Shown here in pieces: positions 24,888 to 32,110 of a DNA stretch of 39,300 nt. Below the pieces are notes generated by a model, which was given only the letters and a program-made list of their open reading frames with translations, was not told the origin of the DNA and ran no database searches. The translations under genes and the position numbers were made by a program. This DNA is from a bacterium. Lineage in GTDB: Bacteria; Bdellovibrionota_C; UBA2361; RFPC01. The stretch covers positions 1 to 39,300 of the forward strand of contig JAUIBK010000031.1 in the NCBI GenBank assembly GCA_030428205.1, read 5' to 3'. Position 1 is the stretch's first letter; every line of letters begins with the position of its first letter.

Positions 24888-25250
24888 TTAGTGTATCGCC
24901 GCTTTTTCGGAATACTTCTCAAAATTATCTTTTGATCCAAAATATAGAACCTTCTTGTCAGGTGTCATCACAATATATGCCAGAGCTTTGTCAACAGACT
25001 CGCCGGTAAGAGGGTCAGTCGCTGTACGAGCATTAACATCTCCTTGTAACTTTGTTACACACATTTCACAGCACCCGTAATACGTCTTACCTTCAAACGG
25101 AACCGGAATTTGGTCGTCCGCCATAAATTTATCGTTGACCATACATACCTTATCTCTGGGCACCTCAGTGAGCGCCTCAGGACTTCCTGCAAAAGCTACG
25201 GAAGCACAAAGCAGCAGTGTTGCTAAAAAGAAAGATAGAGCTCTTATCAT
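24888..25250 (-). CDS. Secreted TRASH/YHS-like Cys protein
   Basis: A 120-residue protein when started at the ATG at 25250, which follows AAGGAG and overlaps the upstream stop by 4 bp (ATGA). Signal peptide 1-21 (ending AFA). C36-M-V-N then YYGC60-C61-E-M-C64 gives a C-x23-C-x3-C pattern close to the TRASH/YHS metal-binding module, followed by a DPLTGESVDKA segment. It is probably a periplasmic Cu or other metal chaperone. It is the last gene of the long csoR-copA run. Confidence 0.75.
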   Translation of the reverse strand: MIRALSFFLATLLLCASVAFAGSPEALTEVPRDKVCMVNDKFMADDQIPVPFEGKTYYGCCEMCVTKLQGDVNARTATDPLTGESVDKALAYIVMTPDKKVLYFGSKDNFEKYSEKAAIH

Positions 25251-25738
25251 ACATTTCTCCTTGTAGTGTTTCGTTTTAACTGAAAAAGAATAAGTGGCGG
25301 TATTACCAACCATTGAAGTAAGGGAGAGACCCCAATTTCAAGTACCGTAGGCATAGCTTCTGCGTACTCCCATGTTTTTGCAATTTGTGTGTTATACCAT
25401 TCGCTCCACACCGTGTAACCAAAACCAGACAAAACAAATATCACAATTGGCAGAACTCCCTCTCCCTGCCACCAAAAACGAGAGCGATAAAGTATGCTCA
25501 CTGTCCAAAAAGAAACAAATAAGATCATAAGGTCTCCGACCGTGCAGTGGATTCGAGTCCAAATTATGTACCAGGTGTCGTGCTCTCCGTCGGTATAGAA
25601 CGATGAGTGAGCGAACTCCCAAAGAAGATTAAGCACCCCGCCAACAGTTACTAACGTAATTTCAGGGGAACTCTTTAATCTTTCAAGGAAGCTCGTTCTA
25701 TATTTCAACACGGTCTCCATTATCAGGAACCACAACAT
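25247..25738 (-). CDS. Four-span membrane protein of unknown function
   Basis: A 163-residue protein with four membrane segments (about residues 28-46, 68-86, 92-110 and 135-155) and many Trp and Tyr. I do not recognise the family. The ATG at 25738 has a weak AGGTTGG upstream; a second ATG at 25720 is possible. Its 5' end overlaps the 33-codon metallo-beta-lactamase-like remnant, and its stop overlaps the TRASH-like gene, with which it is probably co-translated. Confidence 0.65.
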   Translation of the reverse strand: MLWFLIMETVLKYRTSFLERLKSSPEITLVTVGGVLNLLWEFAHSSFYTDGEHDTWYIIWTRIHCTVGDLMILFVSFWTVSILYRSRFWWQGEGVLPIVIFVLSGFGYTVWSEWYNTQIAKTWEYAEAMPTVLEIGVSPLLQWLVIPPLILFQLKRNTTRRNV

Positions 25739-25799
25739 TCCAACCTAAGATCTGTTCAACTTTCTCCTTTAAACCGAGACTTGCTCCTTCGCTCCCCAT
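25698..25799 (-). pseudogene. 33-codon remnant resembling the C-terminus of a metallo-beta-lactamase-fold RNase
   Basis: A short frame starting MGSEGASLGLKEKV and ending LGWNVVVPDNGDRVEI resembles the end of RNA-processing metallo-beta-lactamase proteins (the 'LGW-V-VP--GD-VE' tail). The N-terminal catalytic part is absent: only 11 bp separate it from the stop of the heptaheme gene. It still has a strong AGAGGAG before its ATG, so it may be translated. It most likely marks a junction where another segment replaced the rest of a gene. A true tiny gene is the alternative. Confidence 0.5.
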
Positions 25800-25810
25800 A
25801 AAAGCTCCTC

Positions 25811-26614
25811 TTAATGATGCTTATACCAACCCACATCCCGAATATCGTTCCAGGATGTTGTCTCATGACACTCGAAACATTCGTTTACTTTTGCATGCGG
25901 CCTTCCGGCAACTTTTGCTGAGATCATTTTAAAATGCATCATGTAGTGGCTTGGTGGAGCAGCGTGACACTGCGCACACTCTTTGTTTGAAGGTGACGGA
26001 TGTTGAAAGGATGGTATGGTCCACGCTTTAGCAGAATGACATTCAGTACAATCATCACCAAAGTACGTTCTGTGCGGATCTTCATTAGAGTGACAAACGC
26101 CACAGTTAAGCACACTCTCAGAGGCCGAAAGCTCATTGGCTGTGTCACTTCCGTTTAGGCCCGCTTGATTAATACTTTTTAAATATTCAAAAAGCTTTTT
26201 TCCTTCTTTCCGATACTCAGGGTCGTCGTTTTTATCGTCTCTCAATAAACCAAGTCCAACCTCAGCAAGAATCTCATGATCCATCACTGTAGTACTGGTG
26301 GATCTGCCTTGGTGCTCAGCGTGGCACTTCACACAGTTTTGAATACTAGAATGAAAGGCCGTAGGTTGTCTCTGCAAAAGAGATTCATCATTAGCATGAC
26401 ATGAGATACAGGTTGAGTCTTTTACTCCTGATACAGCGGTATGACATTCAGAGCAGTCTGTTTCGAGAAAAGCATGCGCATTCGATAATTCGCCTGGTAG
26501 AGTCAGTTTCTGCCAGGCATTAGCCCCTTTCAACTCATGATCCTCTGGCAGTGCGTACCAGAGCACGCCACCAAAAATCGACAAGACACTAACCCAAATC
26601 AAGAATGACTTCAT
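25811..26614 (-). CDS. Heptaheme c-type cytochrome, periplasmic, membrane-anchored
   Basis: A 267-residue protein with the start at 26614, which overlaps the cytochrome b-like stop by 4 bp. An uncleaved or signal helix covers residues 4-21. Seven CxxCH heme sites are at 54, 69, 94, 161, 179, 203 and 236 (first Cys), with extra His for bis-His ligation, as in NapC/doubled-CxxCH or tetraheme c3 relatives. It should accept electrons from the membrane cytochrome b-like protein and pass them to a periplasmic acceptor. An in-frame upstream start at 26710 would bury this gene in the previous one and lacks support. Confidence 0.88.
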   Translation of the reverse strand: MKSFLIWVSVLSIFGGVLWYALPEDHELKGANAWQKLTLPGELSNAHAFLETDCSECHTAVSGVKDSTCISCHANDESLLQRQPTAFHSSIQNCVKCHAEHQGRSTSTTVMDHEILAEVGLGLLRDDKNDDPEYRKEGKKLFEYLKSINQAGLNGSDTANELSASESVLNCGVCHSNEDPHRTYFGDDCTECHSAKAWTIPSFQHPSPSNKECAQCHAAPPSHYMMHFKMISAKVAGRPHAKVNECFECHETTSWNDIRDVGWYKHH

Positions 26615-27372
26615 TCGAACCACCTCAGTCCAAAATGAATTCCCGCCCAAATGTGCAATAGGAGTAACCCGTAAAGAACAAAAGAGATTATGATATGGAA
26701 TTTGAGCCAAACTCCAAACCAGGCCTTAAAGTACTCGTTTGTTTTGATAGCGTACTCTAGGTCAGAAATAGACTCTGTGATCTGAAGCGCACGAATCGGC
26801 GAAGAAGAGCTAAGGGCCTGCTCGGATACAAACACACTTGCAACAATTCGGGAGAAGAAGCCTGAAAACGGCTTAAGCAGTGCAAGCTCTTCCGGGTGCG
26901 CCGCAATTTCAGTCGCCGACTGTCGATATGCCAACTCAAGCTCTGTAAGCATCTTTTTTTGGTCGCGGATATTGCTTGAAAACTTAGTCATAAGATAACG
27001 ACCAACAAATCCGCTTATTACAACTAAAATTGTCATTGCTGTAAGAGCGATTCCAAGAGCGCTTTCAAACTTATGGCCTGTGTGAATTATGACTAAAATA
27101 GGTCCAATAACTCCGGCATAGATATGCCAAGTCAAAAGAGTACGCATCGACACACGTTTCGTAACCGATCGCTTCAGGTAAGGAATTCGCTTTACGATCA
27201 TGTAAAGCAGTGGAACGAACATGAGAAGTGAACCAACAACTGCAAAAATGCCTCCCATGAGGCTTCCTGCAAACTGTGGAGAGGTATGAACGGTAAATCC
27301 CAGCCAAAGAATGACGAACAGAACGACTAATCCAGTGACGAGAATTTTTTCCCTCTCTTTCATGTCAGGCAT
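26611..27372 (-). CDS. Di-heme cytochrome b-like membrane protein
   Basis: A 253-residue protein with about five membrane spans. Two H-x13-H pairs, H83/H97 and H226/H240, sit in facing helices. This is the spacing that holds two stacked b hemes in ferric-reductase and NADPH-oxidase type proteins. H100 and H246 lie nearby. It would carry electrons across the inner membrane from the cytoplasmic FAD/2Fe-2S reductase to the heptaheme cytochrome; its gene overlaps the first by 8 bp and the second by 4 bp. GAGG lies just upstream of the ATG. Heme binding is inferred from the spacing only. Confidence 0.72.
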   Translation of the reverse strand: MPDMKEREKILVTGLVVLFVILWLGFTVHTSPQFAGSLMGGIFAVVGSLLMFVPLLYMIVKRIPYLKRSVTKRVSMRTLLTWHIYAGVIGPILVIIHTGHKFESALGIALTAMTILVVISGFVGRYLMTKFSSNIRDQKKMLTELELAYRQSATEIAAHPEELALLKPFSGFFSRIVASVFVSEQALSSSSPIRALQITESISDLEYAIKTNEYFKAWFGVWLKFHIIISFVLYGLLLLHIWAGIHFGLRWFE

Positions 27373-29203
27373 CCACCTCTATGTCACCCTCTGCCTTGGC
27401 CTGGCACGCTAATACAAGCCCATTTTCTTTATCCTCAGCGCTTAGGGCTTCATCCACCTCCATGCTCACCTCTCCGCTGAGAAGCTTCACCTTACAAAGC
27501 CCACATACACCGGTGCGACATGAGTTATCGATCTCAACTCCAACATCATCTGCAACCTCAAGAACGGTTTTATCTGATGGTAGAGGCGCTGATTTATTTG
27601 AAGAGGCAAAACTCACTGTTGAAACAGTAACTCCGGGGCGAGGTTCATCCTTTAGCGCCTCTGCTGGTTCTGGCTTTCCAAGAGCCGGTCCAAACGCCTC
27701 AGTTCTGATTCGGTCTTTAGGAATACCGAGCTCAGCTAGTGCCTTTCTTGCCGCATCCATCATCGGCACAGGCCCACAGATATGGACATAGCGAGATGCG
27801 ATATCGGGAACCGATTTTTCCAACAGTTCTTTATCTATTCGCCCCGTTGGACCTGACCAATCGGTTCCTTCAGGACGAGAAACCGAGATAATGACTTTTA
27901 AATTCGGATGACGATGTTGAAGATAAGTAAGTTCTTCTTCATAGATGATATCACTAGGTGTCTTACAGCCGTATACAAGATAGATATCTCCCGGCCAGCT
28001 TCGGTCAGTAAGATATCGAAGTACGCTCATCAAGGGAGTAATGCCAACCCCTGCTCCAACCAGTAAAATGCATTTACACTCCTGTCCAGTGAACGTAAAA
28101 GAGCCTGATGGTCCCGAAAACTCAAGCAGGTCACCAACCTTGGTCGCATCATGCAATACCCCTGATACGACACCACCCTCTTTGTGTTTAACTGTTATTT
28201 CCACATAGTCGGTTTGGGTCGGTGAAGAGGCGATGGTGTAACCTCTTTTTACTGGCTTTCCGTCGCTTATTACCGTCACACTTAAAAATTGTCCCGGCAA
28301 AAATGCAAATGGAAGCATGCCACCAAGCGGGTTCATTAAACGAAACGTCTTTACATCCGCTGCCTCTTGAAAAATGCGACTTACCTTTAGCTTTCCACTC
28401 CATTTTTTCCCAGCGCCTCTTTGTTGAAGAGATTCCTTTGGAGTAACTGGTTTTAGTGTTGGTGTTGAAGCAGTGGAAGACGCCGCGCTCACAAGAGAAC
28501 CACCACTCACAAGGTCTTGGAGGAGAAGTGAGGCGCGGCGCATCTTAAAGAAGTACATTACGATCATAACTGCCGCAAAAACCGTTAAGAAGATCATCGC
28601 CATCAGATGAAGCAAGGAATATTGCGCGGAGCCCCCCACTCTCCCATTGCTATCTCTTAGTTTCATTTCACGCTTAAACCACTGGAGAGCTATGTTTTTT
28701 GGTGATTTACCCTCAGCAAGCGCCCGATGAGTTGCAAGAGCGCTCTCGAATCGAGAAATCGCATCTTTAAGCTTTGCAGTTGATGTTTGCATCGCTGCAA
28801 AATCATCGCCTGCTGCTTCACGAGATAAAGATTCGAGCGCGTCAGACAACATGGCTGTAGATTCTTTCATGCGCTGATGCGCTCTTTCCTCAAGTTCGAC
28901 TCGCTCAGAGCGTGGGAGTTCGGGAATCTCCATAAGCGATGGATAGAGTTCTTTTGGCTTTGGGAGGCTCATCTGCTTCATCATGTCCCCCATTTGATCC
29001 ATCATGCCGCTGCCCATACCAGGACCACCGGCGGGTTGCCCATTCTGCGGAGACGATCCCCCTTGTTGAAGCTCTGGATGGTGACTTAGATGTTCTTGCT
29101 GAGGGTCTTGTTGAGCAATAGCGAAGGGACTAAAGCTCCAAAGAAAAGCAGCAAACAGTAAAAGATGCCACACAAATGCTCTTTTCTCACTCCAAGTATT
29201 CAT
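27365..29203 (-). CDS. Membrane-anchored NAD(P)H reductase: periplasmic Met-rich domain, FAD/NAD domain, 2Fe-2S ferredoxin
   Basis: A 612-residue fusion, start set at the ATG at 29203 rather than the TTG at 29218. Residues 1-30 are a signal peptide. Residues 31-195 are a periplasmic helical region with a Met-rich stretch (GMGSGMMDQMGDMMKQM, 63-79). A membrane span covers 196-218. Then follow an FNR-like module: FAD motif R320-G-Y-T-I-A-S-S, NAD(P) motif GAGVGITP (383-390) and CGPVPMM (476-482). The end is a plant-type 2Fe-2S ferredoxin with C562, C567, C570 and C600. Electrons would run from NAD(P)H through FAD and the cluster to the cytochrome b-like protein. The joining of a Met-rich periplasmic domain to a cytoplasmic reductase is unusual. 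Confidence 0.85.
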   Translation of the reverse strand: MNTWSEKRAFVWHLLLFAAFLWSFSPFAIAQQDPQQEHLSHHPELQQGGSSPQNGQPAGGPGMGSGMMDQMGDMMKQMSLPKPKELYPSLMEIPELPRSERVELEERAHQRMKESTAMLSDALESLSREAAGDDFAAMQTSTAKLKDAISRFESALATHRALAEGKSPKNIALQWFKREMKLRDSNGRVGGSAQYSLLHLMAMIFLTVFAAVMIVMYFFKMRRASLLLQDLVSGGSLVSAASSTASTPTLKPVTPKESLQQRGAGKKWSGKLKVSRIFQEAADVKTFRLMNPLGGMLPFAFLPGQFLSVTVISDGKPVKRGYTIASSPTQTDYVEITVKHKEGGVVSGVLHDATKVGDLLEFSGPSGSFTFTGQECKCILLVGAGVGITPLMSVLRYLTDRSWPGDIYLVYGCKTPSDIIYEEELTYLQHRHPNLKVIISVSRPEGTDWSGPTGRIDKELLEKSVPDIASRYVHICGPVPMMDAARKALAELGIPKDRIRTEAFGPALGKPEPAEALKDEPRPGVTVSTVSFASSNKSAPLPSDKTVLEVADDVGVEIDNSCRTGVCGLCKVKLLSGEVSMEVDEALSAEDKENGLVLACQAKAEGDIEVDA

Positions 29204-29230
29204 TTCGTAAGCCACCAATTTTCTAAGAGC

Positions 29231-30103
29231 CTAGTGAACATGGTCAGCGTGTGCATCTGAACTGCTATCACCACTCACCAGCGCCTCTCGTTGTTCTTTC
29301 GTAAGTAAGGACGCTGCCTCACCTACTGCCTTGATAAACGCTATTCGCTTGTCGGCGTTTAACGATTCAACTTCCTTTACCTTCTCTGTAATTGCTTCAA
29401 TTTTTGGTTGATCACTACCAGTGAGCTCCCAAATAGCTTTTTCAACCTGCTCTATCTTCGTCATGTAGTCTTTCTGAGCGGCATCTGACTTTCCCTTTAC
29501 CCCCTCAAGCTCAGTTTTCTGTTCTGGCTTTAGGCTTAAGTGTTCCGTGTGATCTAAAAAGAAGCCTGTAGCACCGATATGGTAGATGTGAGAGATTCCT
29601 GGAAACCCTGGCAAAGCTGACTTTGGCATGTCACCAAATCCCATATTCATCATATCCATTCCACCACCCATCATTCCGCCGCTTCCATGCATCATTCCCA
29701 TCATCTTCATCATGTCCATGCCCATCATTCCCGAACCGTTGGCCATGTCCATCTGATCAGAATCTCCAGCCTTCTTCATGCCATCCATTCCTTTCATTTT
29801 CATATCCATACCTTTTCCCTTACCGCCCATACCCATTGGCATATTCTTTTGGTCGGAGTTGTTGCCCCTATGATTTTTTTCAAGCGCAGCTTCTAGGCGA
29901 GCGACCTTAGTTCGAAGCTCGATAAGTTCATCATTCATGGGCTTATCAGCCGAACCGGAATTTCCCATCGGCATACCCATTCCCATCTCACCCGGACCAG
30001 CCTGAGCAATATTGACAGATCCCAACAGTACGAGCCCAAAGGCAAAAAGCCCTACTCTGACACCCATTTTTGCACTCATTATCATTCCCCTGAGCGTTTT
30101 CAT
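29231..30103 (-). CDS. Met-rich periplasmic Spy/CpxP-like protein
   Basis: A 290-residue secreted protein. A signal peptide near residues 10-35 (ending AQAG) is followed by a coiled-coil start and a very Met/Gly-rich region (about residues 85-160, with GMDMMKMMGMMHG-type runs) suited to Cu(I) or Ag(I). The C-terminal 110 residues are helical with LSLKPEQKTEL and LTKEQREAL, the LTxxQ-like motifs of Spy/CpxP, and end in a His-rich tail (HADHVH). AAAAGGAG precedes the ATG. It probably buffers periplasmic copper for the neighbouring CopA and redox proteins. Confidence 0.82.
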   Translation of the reverse strand: MKTLRGMIMSAKMGVRVGLFAFGLVLLGSVNIAQAGPGEMGMGMPMGNSGSADKPMNDELIELRTKVARLEAALEKNHRGNNSDQKNMPMGMGGKGKGMDMKMKGMDGMKKAGDSDQMDMANGSGMMGMDMMKMMGMMHGSGGMMGGGMDMMNMGFGDMPKSALPGFPGISHIYHIGATGFFLDHTEHLSLKPEQKTELEGVKGKSDAAQKDYMTKIEQVEKAIWELTGSDQPKIEAITEKVKEVESLNADKRIAFIKAVGEAASLLTKEQREALVSGDSSSDAHADHVH

Positions 30104-30132
30104 GACATTCTCCTTTTAGATAAAATAAACAA

Positions 30133-30921
30133 TTACACTCTACTCTCTAAACTTAGATCCTCAGTGCTGTCGTGCCGACAAAGGGCGCAGTGAGTCGGGG
30201 CATCTGGTATCGTCATACCGAATCTTTTTCCAGCGCATGACTGAATGCAGGCCCGAGCTTCTGTAGCTGAGTCGGTTAGATAAATTCGGCTCAGATCTTG
30301 CTCACTAATTGCTTTATTTTTGAGCAGGTTTTCTAACAAGAATTCTCTAAGCGGCTTCCAGTATGCGACACCCATCAGGATTACTGGAAAATCCTTCATC
30401 TTGCCGGTTTGAATAAGAGTGGCGGTCTCAAACACTTCATCGAGTGTGCCAAAGCCGCCCGGTAGAGCTACAAATGCACAGGAGTATTTAAGCAGCATCA
30501 CCTTTCGAACGAAAAAATGGTTGAAATCAACCCATCGATCGACATACTGGTTCGGTTTTTGTTCGTGAGGTAACTTGATGTTACACCCAATAGATAAGCC
30601 CCCTGCTTCCTTGGCTCCCCGATTGGCCCCTTCCATAATGCCGGGACCGCCGCCTGTCATTACTGTAAATCCGGAATGAGCAAGTTCTCCTCCGATATCA
30701 CGCGCCATGGTGTAATAGGGATGTCCATCCCCAAAACGAGCTGAACCAAAGACCGTCACACACGGCCTAATTCCCTTTAGTTTTCTAAATCCGTGTACAA
30801 ATTCAAAGAATATCTTTAGCGCCCGAGCTAAATCTTGTTTGCTCGATTCGTCACGGCAAAGAAACTCCCCTTCACCATTTGCACACAGGTGTTTCCCCCA
30901 ACGCTCGTTCTCTTCGGCCAT
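30133..30921 (-). CDS. LOG-family protein (nucleotide 5'-monophosphate phosphoribohydrolase-like)
   Basis: A 262-residue protein of the TIGR00730/LOG family. Both family motifs are present: GGGPGIMEGANRG (90-102) and PGGFGTLDE (154-162). Known members split the N-glycosidic bond of nucleoside monophosphates. The C-terminus carries an additional tail with H-C-A-L-C-R-H, a possible metal site that ordinary LOG proteins lack. AGGAAAGG precedes the ATG. Its place inside a copper operon is unexplained; it may be a cargo gene or answer a nucleotide-damage need. Confidence 0.9.
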   Translation of the reverse strand: MAEENERWGKHLCANGEGEFLCRDESSKQDLARALKIFFEFVHGFRKLKGIRPCVTVFGSARFGDGHPYYTMARDIGGELAHSGFTVMTGGGPGIMEGANRGAKEAGGLSIGCNIKLPHEQKPNQYVDRWVDFNHFFVRKVMLLKYSCAFVALPGGFGTLDEVFETATLIQTGKMKDFPVILMGVAYWKPLREFLLENLLKNKAISEQDLSRIYLTDSATEARACIQSCAGKRFGMTIPDAPTHCALCRHDSTEDLSLESRV

Positions 30922-30934
30922 CCTTTCCTACCTA

Positions 30935-31216
30935 CTAATCTCGAATCCATTTGCCCACAAAGTTATAGACACTTCCTGCTGTCGCTCCAGCGAACCAAGC
31001 AATAAGAAATGTAAGACATATGCCCATACACATTTCCCAAAAGGGCATATCCATACGTATAACAGTGCTCACATCAACTCCGTGGAGTAGACTATTAAAA
31101 AGCAGCACTGTTCCCTCATGCCCCACTATCATCATCACCACTACACATCCCAGATACATTAAGGTGAAAGTCACCCCGAACGCCCATCCAAGACGGATTG
31201 GATTAATGTTTTTCAT
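30935..31216 (-). CDS. Small membrane protein, DUF5676-like
   Basis: A 93-residue protein starting at the ATG at 31216, chosen because AAGGAGGACGAC lies right before it; upstream in-frame starts lack this. Two membrane spans (about residues 11-35 and 58-85). It resembles the DUF5676 family, which I remember near copper and silver genes. It overlaps the preceding small gene by 14 bp. Function unknown. Confidence 0.75.
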   Translation of the reverse strand: MKNINPIRLGWAFGVTFTLMYLGCVVVMMIVGHEGTVLLFNSLLHGVDVSTVIRMDMPFWEMCMGICLTFLIAWFAGATAGSVYNFVGKWIRD

Positions 31217-31418
31217 GTCGTCCTCCTTCTTTGGTGTGATCCTCATCACCATGATCATCGTGTCCCATATGCTTAAAATGCATCAGATGACATCCCATCA
31301 TAAGCACTATAAAGATTACTATTGTGGCTTCCCGACTTACTCCAAATCCAGGAAGGATAAAGAGGAGCAGCATCGGCAAACCGCACCCGATTAACATCAT
31401 TAATGCATGGTTCTTCAT
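31203..31418 (-). CDS. Small membrane protein with His-rich tail, DUF2933-like
   Basis: A 71-residue protein with two hydrophobic spans (about residues 5-23 and 30-46) and a cytoplasmic or periplasmic tail rich in His and Asp (HFKHMGHDDHGDEDH) that could bind metal. It resembles DUF2933-type proteins. AAAGGAG precedes the ATG and it overlaps its upstream neighbour by 4 bp and its downstream neighbour by 14 bp, so the three are co-translated. Confidence 0.75.
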   Translation of the reverse strand: MKNHALMMLIGCGLPMLLLFILPGFGVSREATIVIFIVLMMGCHLMHFKHMGHDDHGDEDHTKEGGRHEKH

Positions 31419-32071
31419 ACTCGTATCTCCTTTGTAATCTTGGGAAAGAACGCTGGAACGCTATTTTTATAGTGCTCGAATTCTTCACCGAACTTTTCTT
31501 TTAATACCCGCTCTTCACTCATAGAGAGTTTGTAGTAGGCCAACATTAAAATCGGCCACATGATAAGGGTAATAAGCGTTGGCCACTGAATGAGAAGCCC
31601 AACCGTTATTAGCCACATTCCGATATATTGGGGATGCCGCACATAGGCATAGACTCCAGTCGTAACCAAACGGTCTTCATCTGCTGCGTGAATAAGAGCC
31701 CAGCCCTGATAAATCAGAAAAAATCCAAAAAAGATCATAGCGTTCGTTACAAGATGCAGCACAGTCATTGCCGCGGCCGAATCCTCAATACCTAGAAACA
31801 CAAGGGAGAGGTGTCCCGCAGGATGGGAAAAAGGATTAAGCGCCGGGTAGTTATGTCCCATCGCACCTGTAAGAATGTATATGGTAAGTGGAAAGCCATA
31901 CATTTCTGTAAAAAGCGCTGCTATGAACCCGATAAATGCGCCCATCGAGCGCCATTCGAACTTGCTGGTGGGCTTTACGAAACTCAAAACAAAAAAGAGA
32001 AAAAGCAAGATATGAAACGCGACTGTAGGCCAAAGCCCATAGGCGTAAGCTCCCATCTCATCACCGTGCAT
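31415..32071 (-). CDS. Isoprenylcysteine/phospholipid methyltransferase-like membrane protein
   Basis: A 218-residue membrane protein. The start at 32071 is fixed by GGAGG seven bases upstream; an in-frame TTG further upstream is not needed. The C-terminal third has the ICMT/PEMT-type SAM-binding pattern: RHPQY-x-G (145-151), a helix-turn-helix hairpin, then EER (186-188) and FGEEFEHYK. The first 120 residues add several spans with many aromatic residues. The substrate is unknown; such proteins recur in Cu and Ag resistance clusters. It lies 39 bp after copA. Confidence 0.82.
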   Translation of the reverse strand: MHGDEMGAYAYGLWPTVAFHILLFLFFVLSFVKPTSKFEWRSMGAFIGFIAALFTEMYGFPLTIYILTGAMGHNYPALNPFSHPAGHLSLVFLGIEDSAAAMTVLHLVTNAMIFFGFFLIYQGWALIHAADEDRLVTTGVYAYVRHPQYIGMWLITVGLLIQWPTLITLIMWPILMLAYYKLSMSEERVLKEKFGEEFEHYKNSVPAFFPKITKEIRV

Positions 32072-32110
32072 CGCTATTCCTCCGCAAAAAATCAATTCTC
32101 TTTATCATCT

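Noticed and set aside
24877..24893. CACTA/TAGTG hairpin with a T-run between two convergent gene ends, as a two-way terminator
   Set aside because: The stem has only five weak pairs and overlaps both stop codons; too little to call.
29623..29910. Plus-strand His/Pro/Ser-rich frames opposite the Met-rich gene
   Set aside because: Antisense of Met/Gly codons gives His/Pro/Ser runs by necessity; no ribosome binding site.
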